From NCBI GenBank assembly GCA_022843025.1, contig JALHOL010000003.1, forward strand, positions 248,001 through 312,000: a stretch of DNA of 64,000 nt. Reading direction: 5' to 3'. A model generated the notes under the pieces. The model ran no database searches, was not told where the DNA came from, and saw only the letters and a program-made list of their open reading frames with translations. Below are positions 54,910 to 62,894 of this stretch, one piece after another. The DNA is from Paracoccaceae bacterium. GTDB lineage: Bacteria > Pseudomonadota > Alphaproteobacteria > Rhodobacterales > Rhodobacteraceae. The translations under genes and the position numbers were made by a program. The number at the start of each line of letters is the position of its first letter. Position 1 is the first letter of the stretch.

Positions 54910-56740
54910 GGAGGCCAAGGTGCACTGACCGGCGCGGCGTGGCAAAGTCCTGCACGATTTCGTAGACCTCATCCGTCAGGTTTTCCACACGCAGATAGAG
55001 CTCACGGTCCTGCCCGAGGTCATAGGCGACCTGCGCGCGGTAGACGGTGTAGGTGTCGGAGTCTGCGCCCGCATCCTCTGCGCCCGAGGCATGGACAAGG
55101 CCGAAGCTGCCGGTCCACCCATCGCCCAGCTCGGCATCGAGGTTGAGGCTGAGCTGGTTCAGCGGAACGCGTGTCAGAGGCAGCCCGTTGGGACGGCGCG
55201 CGTCGGTATAGGTATAGGCACCGACCAGCGTAAGGGTCGAGGTGACCGGCACTTCGAGACCCAGTTCAACACCCTGGCGGACCGATGTGCCCGGCAGGTT
55301 CACGAGGGTATCCGGGGCGGGCGTCGCGTCATAGGTGACCAGATTGTCAGTCTCTAGCCGGAACAATGTGGCCGACAGCGTGGTGCCATTGAGGAATTCC
55401 TGATCAATGCCGATCTCGTAGCTGGTGCTTTCCTCGGGCGTCAGGTTCGGGTTGCCGACGAAGAAGCCATAATCGCCATACAGTTCGTCGATCGACGGGG
55501 CCCGGAATCCGGTGCCGAAGGAAGCGCGAAGGACCGTGCCAAGGCCGACTTGCCAGCTTGCGGCAAGACGGCCAGTGGTGAAGGTGCCGAATTCCGAATG
55601 TTCATCCAGACGCAGGGTGGCCGAGACATCGACACCATCTGTGGGCGACCAGAGGGCCTGACCGAAAGCGCCGACCGTTGTGGTATCGCGCGAGCCGCCG
55701 GGGATGCGGGTGTAATCCGCGCCTTCCTGCATCGCGTCGATCCCATAGACGAAGGAGAGTCTGTCAGACACCGAGGTGGTGGCGTTCCAGCCCAATGCCC
55801 AGCGGTCGCCCGCGAAGAAGGAGTTGCCCTGATCGACATCGACCACGTCGCGCGTCACCCGGAAATAGCTGAGGTCGAACAGATGCTGGGTGCTGCCCGC
55901 ATCAAGTTCGGCAAATACCCGGGCGCCGTATTCGTTTTTGGTTTCAGTGTTCGGCAGATCGGCCAAGACGAAAAGCGGGGCGGGGAAACCGTCAAAGCCG
56001 GACGTCGTTTCCTGTGTGAAGGCCGAGCCCCCGATGGTGAGCGTGTCGGACAGAGCATAGCGTGCCGAAAAGGACAGGCGCGTTGCCTCGGACGGGTCGG
56101 CCTCGGCGCCGCCGGCAAAGACGGAGAAACCGTCGCTCTGGTAGCGGGTTGCGGAAAAGGCGGTTTCCAGACGGCCTTGCCGTTGCGTCAGGCCATAGCT
56201 CAGGATGGCAGTATTGTCGGAGCCGTATTCGGCGAGAAGGTTCTGCTTCTGACCGTCTTCCTCAAGCCGGTCATGGGTGGTGATGTTGATGACCCCGCCC
56301 ACGGCAGAGCCGCCCCAGAGTGCGGATTGCGACCCGCGCAGCACCTCGATCCGCGAAATATCGGCGGCGAGGAGGGAGCCGAAATCGAAGGAGGTTTCGG
56401 TCTGCGTCGGATCGGTGACGCGGATGCCGTCGACGAACACGGCGATGTAGCGGCGGTCTGCGCCGCGGATACGCAGGTTGGTGGTCGTGCCGACCGGGCC
56501 TTGGGTGGTGACGGTCACGCCCGGGATGCGGTTCAGAACGGCGGCGACAGTGGTGTCACCTGCCTTTCTGATGGCGTCGGCATCGACGACCTGAACCGAG
56601 CTGCCGGTGCGGTTGGCAGCCTGCGCGGTGCGGTTGGGGGTGATCACGATTTCCGGCAGCCGGACATCCCGGTCGGCTGTCTGCGCGTTGACCGGGAATG
56701 CGGCCAGAAGAGCGATAAGTGAGACGGAGAGGCGTTGCAT
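54896..56740 (-). CDS. btuB: TonB-dependent vitamin B12 receptor
   Basis: A 614-residue outer-membrane transporter. After a signal peptide (LSVSLIALLAAFPVNAQ) comes a TonB-box-like segment (EIVITPNR), the plug domain (VAAVLNRIPGVTVTTQGPVG, FVDGIRVTDPTQTE, VLRGSQSALWGGSAVGGVIN), and a 22-strand barrel ending in an aromatic residue (GLRASF). The length is close to E. coli BtuB. It is first in the operon, behind a cobalamin riboswitch, which supports B12 rather than siderophore as substrate. AGGAAGGG precedes the ATG. Confidence 0.94.
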   Translation of the reverse strand: MQRLSVSLIALLAAFPVNAQTADRDVRLPEIVITPNRTAQAANRTGSSVQVVDADAIRKAGDTTVAAVLNRIPGVTVTTQGPVGTTTNLRIRGADRRYIAVFVDGIRVTDPTQTETSFDFGSLLAADISRIEVLRGSQSALWGGSAVGGVINITTHDRLEEDGQKQNLLAEYGSDNTAILSYGLTQRQGRLETAFSATRYQSDGFSVFAGGAEADPSEATRLSFSARYALSDTLTIGGSAFTQETTSGFDGFPAPLFVLADLPNTETKNEYGARVFAELDAGSTQHLFDLSYFRVTRDVVDVDQGNSFFAGDRWALGWNATTSVSDRLSFVYGIDAMQEGADYTRIPGGSRDTTTVGAFGQALWSPTDGVDVSATLRLDEHSEFGTFTTGRLAASWQVGLGTVLRASFGTGFRAPSIDELYGDYGFFVGNPNLTPEESTSYEIGIDQEFLNGTTLSATLFRLETDNLVTYDATPAPDTLVNLPGTSVRQGVELGLEVPVTSTLTLVGAYTYTDARRPNGLPLTRVPLNQLSLNLDAELGDGWTGSFGLVHASGAEDAGADSDTYTVYRAQVAYDLGQDRELYLRVENLTDEVYEIVQDFATPRRSVHLGLRASF

Positions 56741-56877
56741 GCCTGTTTCCCTTCCTGCGGGCCACGGGGGCCCTGACAAAAACATATGTCTTGGGAAAGG
56801 GATGGCCCCTTCCGCCGACGGTGAGTTCGTCACCTCAAGCGGAAAGTCCGCTGCCCGATGCGCGCCCCGCGCCCCGG

Positions 56878-57052
56878 AAAGGGTGATCACCTTGGCAGGT
56901 CTCCTGGCTTGCGGGTCAGGGTTCGGGTGGGCCTTCCCGGGGATAACCCCAGTGGCATATTCCACCATCACTCGCCGCTTACAGTTGCGGGGGCAGCCGC
57001 GGATTTGCACCGCGTTCCCTTTTCATCCGACATCACTGCCGGAACCGAAGGC
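56878..57052 (-). ncRNA. Cobalamin (AdoCbl) riboswitch
   Basis: Read on the minus strand, the element has the conserved order: GATGAAAAGGGAAC, then GGTGCAAATCC, GCTGCCCCCGCAACTGTAA (complement near 56980-56999), and the B12 box AGCCAGGAGACCTGCC (56894-56909). It lies between a good promoter and btuB, so adenosylcobalamin should reduce expression of the whole btu operon, at the level of transcription or translation. Ends are approximate. Confidence 0.95.
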
Positions 57053-57058
57053 ACATCC

Positions 57059-57086
57059 TGCATAGTGCGGCTGGAATTGCTGTCAA
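57059..57086 (-). promoter_or_regulatory. Promoter of the btu operon
   Basis: On the minus strand TTGACA (57081-57086), 16-base spacer, TATGCA (57059-57064), placing the transcript start just upstream of the riboswitch. Confidence 0.7.
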
Positions 57087-57199
57087 TGGAATATTTTTCG
57101 CCGTGTCGGGTTTGAGATGCGGGATGCCGCTTGTGGGCTGCGGTGTGCACGAAAGGTGGGTGGTTTTTGCGTAAGCTTATGTTTTTCATTGAAAATACG

Positions 57200-57243
57200 G
57201 GATTTCGGCGTGCAGCAAACCGTGCAGCATCCTGTGCAGCAAA
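57200..57243 (-). repeat. Periodic CTGCAC element, copy B
   Basis: On the minus strand the element reads TTTGCTGCACAG, 15 bases, then GCTGCACGCCGAAATCC, as in copy A at 19794. Its three CTGCAC hexamers are again spaced exactly 12 bp apart. The adjacent GTGCATAC (57246-57253 complement) is the reverse complement of GTATGCAC beside copy A. It lies between the divergent btu operon and the amidase gene. A TGC-rich operator (PhaR-type sites are one comparison) is possible. Confidence 0.75.
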
Positions 57244-57405
57244 GTGTATGCACGCTTCGAACGGGGGGTTAGGGGCGCGTTAACCTTTGGTCCGGCGGAA
57301 ATCGCAACGCGGGGGGCGGAAAGCGACGCGCGGGTGGCGGTACGGGGCGGGACCCCGGCATCCTGCCCGGTCCAGCATGAAGAAATGCTGAAGGGGGAGA
57401 GCGGG

Positions 57406-58851
57406 ATGATCGGAGATCTGGGGGCGCGGGATGCGACGGCGCTGGCGGAACTGGTCGCGGCCAAGGAAGTGACGCCGGGCGAGTTGCTGGATGCCGCGCT
57501 GGCAGCGGTGGCGGCGCGCAATCCGGCGATCAATGCCGTGGTGCTGATGCAGGAGGAGGTGGCGCGGCGGGCCATCGCCTCGGGCCTGCCCGACGGGCCG
57601 TTCAGGGGGGTGCCCTTCCTGTTGAAGGATCTGGGCTGCGAGGCGGTGGATTTCCCGTCACATAACGGTTCGCGCTTGCTGGCCGATACACGCTATGGGC
57701 GCGATTCGGCGATCTATGCGCGCATCCGGGCGACAGGGGTGGTCACGTTCGGGCGGACCACCAGCCCGGAGGGCGGGATCGGCGCGGCGACAGAGGCGGC
57801 GGTCTATGGCGGGCCGACGCGCAACCCGTGGCACACGGATCACACGCCGGGCGGATCGTCCGGTGGTGCGGGGGCGGCGGTGGCTGCGGGGATCGTGGCC
57901 TTTGCGCATGGGTCGGATGGCGGCGGGTCGGTGCGGATACCGGCGTCGAATTGCGGGCTGTTTGGGTTCAAGCCGACGCGTGCGCGGCTGCCAGACGGGC
58001 CTTATGTAGGAGAAGGCTGGGCGGGGATGGCGATTGACGGGTTCCTGACACGGTCGGTCAGGGATACGGGGGTGATGCTGGATGCCTGCGCGGGGCCGGA
58101 TCTGGGTGCGCCCTATGTGGCCCCTGCCCTGCGCCGCAGCCATGCCGATGCGATCAGCCGACCGCCGCGCCGGATGCGGGTGATGATCTGCGATACGACC
58201 TTCACGGGCGCTGCGATCCACCCCGAGGTGCGGGCCGTGCTGCATCAGGCCGGGCGATTGCTGGAAAGCTTGGGGCATCATGTGGAGCCGGGGCGGCCGC
58301 AGGCAGATGTGCCGATGATGATGCGGGCCTGGACGGATATCGTGGGGGTTGGCACAGCACTGGGGGTGCGCAAGGCGTTGAAGGGGCGCGACGCGGCCGG
58401 GTTGGTGGAAGGCGTGTCGCGCGGCGCAATAGCCCATGCCGAAGGGTTGCATCCGACGCGCTATCTGGAGGCGGTGGGCGAGATCCACGCCTTTGGCCGC
58501 CAGATGGCCGGGGTGTTCGAGGGCCAGTTTGACGTGATCCTGTCGGCCACGCTGGCGGAACCCCCCGCGCAGGTGGGGCGGTTCAATCACGACACCGAGG
58601 ATTATCTGGCCTATCGGATCGGACCGGGGGGCATCTTTGAATACTCGCCATTCTGCGCGGTGTTCAACGCCAGCGGCCAGCCTGCGGCGAGCCTGCCCTT
58701 GGGGTGGTCCGAAGGGGATCTGCCCATCGGGGTGCATCTGGCCATGCCCTTTGGCGCGGATGAAGACCTGATTGCGCTTTGCGCGGAAATTGAGCGGGCG
58801 GCACCCTGGGCCGGGGCGCGGGCCCCGATGGCGGGGCCAGTGGATTCTTAA
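57406..58851 (+). CDS. Amidase-signature family protein
   Basis: A 481-residue hydrolase with the Ser-cisSer-Lys triad: Lys74 (PFLLKDLG), Ser151 ([15 protein letters not shown]) and Ser175 ([11 protein letters not shown]). The family covers amidases, GatA and carbamoyl hydrolases; there is no GatB/GatC nearby, so a small-amide substrate is likelier than tRNA. GGGGGAG upstream favours ATG 57406; an in-frame ATG at 57385 exists. It lies 73 bases before a polyamine-type ABC transporter, and a second amidase follows that transporter. Confidence 0.88.
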   Translation: MIGDLGARDATALAELVAAKEVTPGELLDAALAAVAARNPAINAVVLMQEEVARRAIASGLPDGPFRGVPFLLKDLGCEAVDFPSHNGSRLLADTRYGRDSAIYARIRATGVVTFGRTTSPEGGIGAATEAAVYGGPTRNPWHTDHTPGGSSGGAGAAVAAGIVAFAHGSDGGGSVRIPASNCGLFGFKPTRARLPDGPYVGEGWAGMAIDGFLTRSVRDTGVMLDACAGPDLGAPYVAPALRRSHADAISRPPRRMRVMICDTTFTGAAIHPEVRAVLHQAGRLLESLGHHVEPGRPQADVPMMMRAWTDIVGVGTALGVRKALKGRDAAGLVEGVSRGAIAHAEGLHPTRYLEAVGEIHAFGRQMAGVFEGQFDVILSATLAEPPAQVGRFNHDTEDYLAYRIGPGGIFEYSPFCAVFNASGQPAASLPLGWSEGDLPIGVHLAMPFGADEDLIALCAEIERAAPWAGARAPMAGPVDS

Positions 58852-58924
58852 CGCTTGCCAAGCCGAGATTCGCCCGTTCAGATATGATCAAAAGAAAAAG
58901 CAGACAAATGGGGAGCGCCAGAGA

Positions 58925-59989
58925 GTGACCGAAGCCGTCACCATCGAGGCCAGAAACACCGTCAAGGCCTTTGGCCAGGGCGACGCTGCCGTGCGGGCGC
59001 TGGACGATGTTTCGATCCAGATCCGCAAGGGCGAGTTCTTTACCCTGCTGGGACCGTCCGGCTGTGGCAAGACCACGCTGCTGCGCCTGATCGCGGGATT
59101 CGAGATGCCGACCAGCGGGACGATCCTGCTGGATGGCACGGACATCACCGAATTGCCGCCGAACCGGCGCCCGGTGAATACGGTGTTCCAGAGCTATGCG
59201 CTGTTTCCGCATCTGAGCGTGGCCGAGAATGTGGGTTTCGGCCTGACGATGCAGGGCCGCCCCAAGGCCGAGGTGCAGGCGCGGGTGGCCGAAATGCTGG
59301 CCTTGGTGAAGCTGGAGGCGATGGCGGGGCGCAAGACCAGCCAGTTGTCGGGCGGGCAACAGCAGCGGGTGGCGCTGGCGCGGGCCTTAGCACCACAGCC
59401 AAAGGTTCTGCTGCTGGACGAGCCGCTGAGCGCGTTGGACCTGAAGCTGCGCAAAGAGATGCAGGTCGAGTTGAAGCGGTTGCAGACCGAGACCGGGATC
59501 ACCTTCATCTTCGTGACGCATGATCAGGAAGAAGCGCTGACCATGAGCGACCGGATCGGCGTGATGAGTGCGGGCAAGTTGCAGCAGGTGGGCAGCCCGA
59601 AGGAGATCTACACCCGGCCCGTGAACCGCTTTGTCGCCAGTTTCATCGGCGAGACGAATTTCCTGCCCGCTACAGTGGTACCAAGCGGGGTGAAACTGGC
59701 CACGGGGGATGTGGTGGAGGTGGCAACGACGCGGCCGGGAACGGTGACGCTGACGGTGCGGCCCGAACAGGTACGGCTGGTGGCGGCAGGTGAGCCGGGG
59801 GCGATTGCGGCGACGGTGAAGTTCCAAGTCTATTTCGGGACGGATACGCATTGCCACCTTGCGCTGGCCGATGGAACCGAAGTGGTGGCACGGCTGCAAA
59901 GCCCGGCCAATGGCGAGGCGGGGATCGAGCCCGGGCAGGCGGTGGGCATCCGCTTTGCGCCGGGCGCGGCGCAGGTTCTGGAGGATTGA
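58925..59989 (+). CDS. potA: Spermidine/putrescine-type ABC transporter ATP-binding protein
   Basis: A 354-residue CUT1/Pot-type ATPase. Walker [19 protein letters not shown], signature [16 protein letters not shown], Walker [12 protein letters not shown] and switch [10 protein letters not shown] are followed by a C-terminal TOBE domain ([25 protein letters not shown]) typical of polyamine/Fe ABC ATPases. Start is GTG 58925 with GGGGAG nine bases upstream. First transporter gene in the order ATPase-permease-permease-binding protein. Confidence 0.88.
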   Translation: MTEAVTIEARNTVKAFGQGDAAVRALDDVSIQIRKGEFFTLLGPSGCGKTTLLRLIAGFEMPTSGTILLDGTDITELPPNRRPVNTVFQSYALFPHLSVAENVGFGLTMQGRPKAEVQARVAEMLALVKLEAMAGRKTSQLSGGQQQRVALARALAPQPKVLLLDEPLSALDLKLRKEMQVELKRLQTETGITFIFVTHDQEEALTMSDRIGVMSAGKLQQVGSPKEIYTRPVNRFVASFIGETNFLPATVVPSGVKLATGDVVEVATTRPGTVTLTVRPEQVRLVAAGEPGAIAATVKFQVYFGTDTHCHLALADGTEVVARLQSPANGEAGIEPGQAVGIRFAPGAAQVLED

Positions 59990-59993
59990 GGCG

Positions 59994-60905
59994 ATGAGCG
60001 CCGCCGAGGAGCGCCTGCAAAAGCAATCGGCCCGCAACGGGTGGCTGTTGTCGTCCCCCGCCCTGCTGTTGCTGATGGTGGCCGCCATCGGGCCGCTGTT
60101 CATCATCATCGTCTATTCCTTTCTGACGCCCGGCCAATACGGCAATGTGGTCTGGGAGTTCAGCTGGGATGGCTGGGTGAGCATGATGTTCACCCGCGAC
60201 ATCTTTGACGGCACGCTGGGGCTGGCAGATGCGCATCTGTCGATCTTCTGGCGGTCGGTGAAGCTGTCCTTGCTGACAACGGCGGCGACCTTTGCGCTGG
60301 GCTTTCCGACGGCCTGGTTCATCGCCACGCGTCCGCCCCGGCAACGGGGGTTGTGGCTGTTTCTGATCACCATTCCATTCTGGACGAACCTGCTGATCCG
60401 TACCTTCGCGATCATGGAGGTGATCCGTCAGGAAGGGGTGCTGAACACGTTCCTGTTGTGGACCGGGGTGATCAACGAGCCTTTGGCGATCATCTATACC
60501 GATACGGCGGTGCTGATCGGGATGGCCTATGTCTATCTGCCGCTGATGGTGCTGCCCCTGTTTGCGGCGATCGACCGGTTCGACATGCGCCTTCTGGAGG
60601 CGGGGTACGATCTTTACGCGACGCGCTGGCAGGTGCTGCGGCGGGTGATCCTGCCCATCGTGAAGCCGGGGATCATCGCCGGATCCATTCTGGTCTTTGT
60701 GCCGTCGCTGGGGGCTTATGTCACCCCGCGCGTGCTGGGTGGCGGCAAGAACATGATGATCGGGAATTTCATCGAATTGCAGTTTCTGGCAGGGCGGAAC
60801 TGGCCGCTGGGGGCGGCACTGTCGGTGACGCTGCTGGTCATCGTGACGGTGGCGCTGCTGATCTATGTGCGGGCCGCGAACCGGGGGAGCAATCCGCATG
60901 GCTGA
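59994..60905 (+). CDS. potB: Polyamine-type ABC transporter permease 1
   Basis: A 303-residue permease with six transmembrane helices. The EAA loop reads EAGYDLYATRWQVLRRVILPIVKPG, contacting PotA. The PotB-type opening GWLLSSPALLLLMVAAIGPLFIIIVYSF and the PFWTNLLIRTFAIMEVIRQEGVLN loop match the family. GGAGG precedes the ATG, and its stop overlaps the next gene's start region by 8 bases. Confidence 0.9.
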   Translation: MSAAEERLQKQSARNGWLLSSPALLLLMVAAIGPLFIIIVYSFLTPGQYGNVVWEFSWDGWVSMMFTRDIFDGTLGLADAHLSIFWRSVKLSLLTTAATFALGFPTAWFIATRPPRQRGLWLFLITIPFWTNLLIRTFAIMEVIRQEGVLNTFLLWTGVINEPLAIIYTDTAVLIGMAYVYLPLMVLPLFAAIDRFDMRLLEAGYDLYATRWQVLRRVILPIVKPGIIAGSILVFVPSLGAYVTPRVLGGGKNMMIGNFIELQFLAGRNWPLGAALSVTLLVIVTVALLIYVRAANRGSNPHG

Positions 60906-61701
60906 GCGGCGGTTCGAGGTGGCGCGCATCCCCGGCTTTGCCTTGGTGGCGGTGGCGACCTTCGTGATGCTTTATCTGCCCATCGCGACGCTGGTGGCGT
61001 TTTCCTTCAACGCGGGCAACAGCATCGCGGTATGGGAAGGGTTTTCGCTGCATTGGTATGAGGATGCGTGGAACAATCAGGCGGTGAAGGATGCGACCGG
61101 GCGGTCGCTGCTGATCGCGGTCTGCGCAGCGGTGATATCGACGACGGTGGCGACGCTGGCCGCGCTGGGCACGACGCGGCGGGCGAAGTTCCGGGGCGAG
61201 ACTTTCATCTATGTGGCGATCAACCAGCCGCTGATGGTACCCGAGATCGTGACAGCGGTGGCGCTGATGATCCTGTTCGGGATGGTGAAGGTCGCGACGG
61301 GCTATCAGGGGCTTGGCTACCTGATCCTGGCGCATTCGGCATTCTGCATTCCCTTTGCCTATCTGCCGATCCGGGCGCGGCTGGAGGGGATGGACCTGTC
61401 GCTGGAGGCGGCGGCGACGGACCTTTACGCCTCGCCCTGGCAGACATTCCGGCATGTGACGCTGCCTTTGCTGGGGCCGGGGATTTTGGCCGGGGCGATG
61501 CTGGCCTTCGTGATTTCGCTGGATGACGTGATCATCACCGAATTCGTGAAATCGGGCGGGCAGGATACGCTGCCCACCTACATGCTGGGGCAATTGCGCC
61601 GGACGATGACGCCCGAGGTGAATGCGATTTCCACCGCCTTGCTGGCGCTGACGGTGGTGCTGTTGACGGCCTTTTTCCTGCTGACGCGGAAACGGGACTG
61701 A
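60898..61701 (+). CDS. potC: Polyamine-type ABC transporter permease 2
   Basis: A 267-residue permease with six helices and EAA loop EAAATDLYASPWQTFRHVTLPLLGPG. VAFSFNAGNSIAVWEGFSLHWYEDAW and AFVISLDDVIITEFVKSGG are typical PotC features. It overlaps potB by 8 bases, and the binding-protein gene follows after 38 bases. Confidence 0.9.
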   Translation: MAERRFEVARIPGFALVAVATFVMLYLPIATLVAFSFNAGNSIAVWEGFSLHWYEDAWNNQAVKDATGRSLLIAVCAAVISTTVATLAALGTTRRAKFRGETFIYVAINQPLMVPEIVTAVALMILFGMVKVATGYQGLGYLILAHSAFCIPFAYLPIRARLEGMDLSLEAAATDLYASPWQTFRHVTLPLLGPGILAGAMLAFVISLDDVIITEFVKSGGQDTLPTYMLGQLRRTMTPEVNAISTALLALTVVLLTAFFLLTRKRD

Positions 61702-61739
61702 CAGGAAAGAAAAACGAAACCAACAAGGGAGCGACTGCA

Positions 61740-62765
61740 ATGAAAAGACTGATGACGGCGAGCGCGCTGCTGATGGCCACCACGGCCATGGCGCAGGCGG
61801 AAGGGCAACTGAACCTGTACAACTGGGGCAACTATACCAGCCCCGAACTGCTGGAGAAGTTCAAGGCCGAGACGGGCATCACCGTGACGGTGACGGATTA
61901 CGACAGCAACGACACCGCTCTGGCCAAGGTCGAGGCGGGCGGCCACGGGTTCGATCTGGTGGTGCCTTCGGCCAACTATGTGCCGATCTGGGTGGAGAAG
62001 GGGCTGATCGTCGAACTGGACGCATCCAAGCTGCCGAACAAGGCCAATATCGCGCCGGAATGGGCGGATGTGGCCTGGGATCCGGGTCGTGCGCATACGA
62101 TTCCGTGGCAGTGGGGATCGACCGGGGTGGCAGTGGATACTGCCGTGTATCCGGGCGACATCAACACCAGCGCCGTCTGGCTGGAGGTGCCGGAGGAGTT
62201 GAAGGGCAAGATCAACGTGGTGCCGGAGATGAATGACATCGTGGCGATGGCCACGATGTATGCGGGTGGCGAGCCCTGTTCGGAAGATGCGGAAGTGCTG
62301 AAAAAGGCGCGCGACCTGCTGGTGGCGGCCAAGCCCAACTGGATCAGCATGGATTACGGCGCGACCGAGCGGCTGTCGAACGGCGATTGGGCGGGATCGG
62401 TGAACTGGAACGGATCCACCATGCGCGCGCGGATCGCCAATGCGACGGTGGCCTATGGCTATCCGAAGGAAGGCTATCCCCTGTTCATGGATTCGGTGGC
62501 CCTGCTGTCGGATGCGCAGAATGTGGAAGAAGCCTACAAGTTCCTTGATTTCATCATGGTGCCGGAGAATGCCGCGATGATTTCTTCCTTTGCGCGTTAC
62601 GCGAACGGGATTGCCGGATCGGAGGCCTTCATGCCCGAGGACATGAAGACCGCGCCGGAAGTTGTGATCCCGGAAGAGCACAAGGCGGCGGGCGTTTTCC
62701 TGCCGACCTGCACCGGTAAGGCGCAGGAGTACATCACTGCGATCTGGACCGAATTGCAGAAGTGA
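61740..62765 (+). CDS. potD: Polyamine-type ABC transporter substrate-binding protein
   Basis: A 341-residue periplasmic binding protein. Signal peptide MKRLMTASALLMATTAMAQA is followed by GQLNLYNWGNYTSPELLEKF, the PotD/PotF opening. FDLVVPSANYVPIWVEKGLI and IPWQWGSTGVAVDTA line the ligand site. Flanking amidases suggest that the ligand may be an amine or amide, not necessarily putrescine or spermidine. AAGGGAG precedes the ATG. Confidence 0.88.
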   Translation: MKRLMTASALLMATTAMAQAEGQLNLYNWGNYTSPELLEKFKAETGITVTVTDYDSNDTALAKVEAGGHGFDLVVPSANYVPIWVEKGLIVELDASKLPNKANIAPEWADVAWDPGRAHTIPWQWGSTGVAVDTAVYPGDINTSAVWLEVPEELKGKINVVPEMNDIVAMATMYAGGEPCSEDAEVLKKARDLLVAAKPNWISMDYGATERLSNGDWAGSVNWNGSTMRARIANATVAYGYPKEGYPLFMDSVALLSDAQNVEEAYKFLDFIMVPENAAMISSFARYANGIAGSEAFMPEDMKTAPEVVIPEEHKAAGVFLPTCTGKAQEYITAIWTELQK

Positions 62766-62775
62766 TCCAGCGGAG

Positions 62776-62798
62776 TGCCGCCCCCGCAAGGGGCGGCA
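62776..62798 (+). terminator. Hairpin after potD
   Basis: Nine-base stem TGCCGCCCC (62776-62784) / GGGGCGGCA (62790-62798), loop CGCAA, then CATGTCTTTT. It starts 10 bases after the potD stop. Confidence 0.7.
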
Positions 62799-62814
62799 CA
62801 TGTCTTTTAGGTCA

Positions 62815-62840
62815 CGGGCGCGGGCCTTCGCCCGCGCCCG
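62815..62840. terminator. Second strong GC hairpin before the amidase
   Basis: Eleven-base stem CGGGCGCGGGC (62815-62825) / GCCCGCGCCCG (62830-62840) with CTTC loop. Together with a third dyad (TTGGGGC/GCCCCAA, 62847-62863) it fills the gap between potD and the last gene. Confidence 0.55.
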
Positions 62841-62894
62841 TTCCAGTTGGGGCGCTGCCCCAAACCCCCGGGGAATTGATCCAAGATGTAGACC

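Larger units (their letters stand above)
56741..57405. other. 665-base regulatory gap between btuB and the amidase gene
   Basis: This gap contains, from right to left, a 162-base amidase leader, the periodic CTGCAC element (57200-57243), an AT-rich stretch, the btu promoter (57059-57086), the cobalamin riboswitch and a btuB leader of about 137 bases. I find no gene with coding character in it. Confidence 0.7.
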
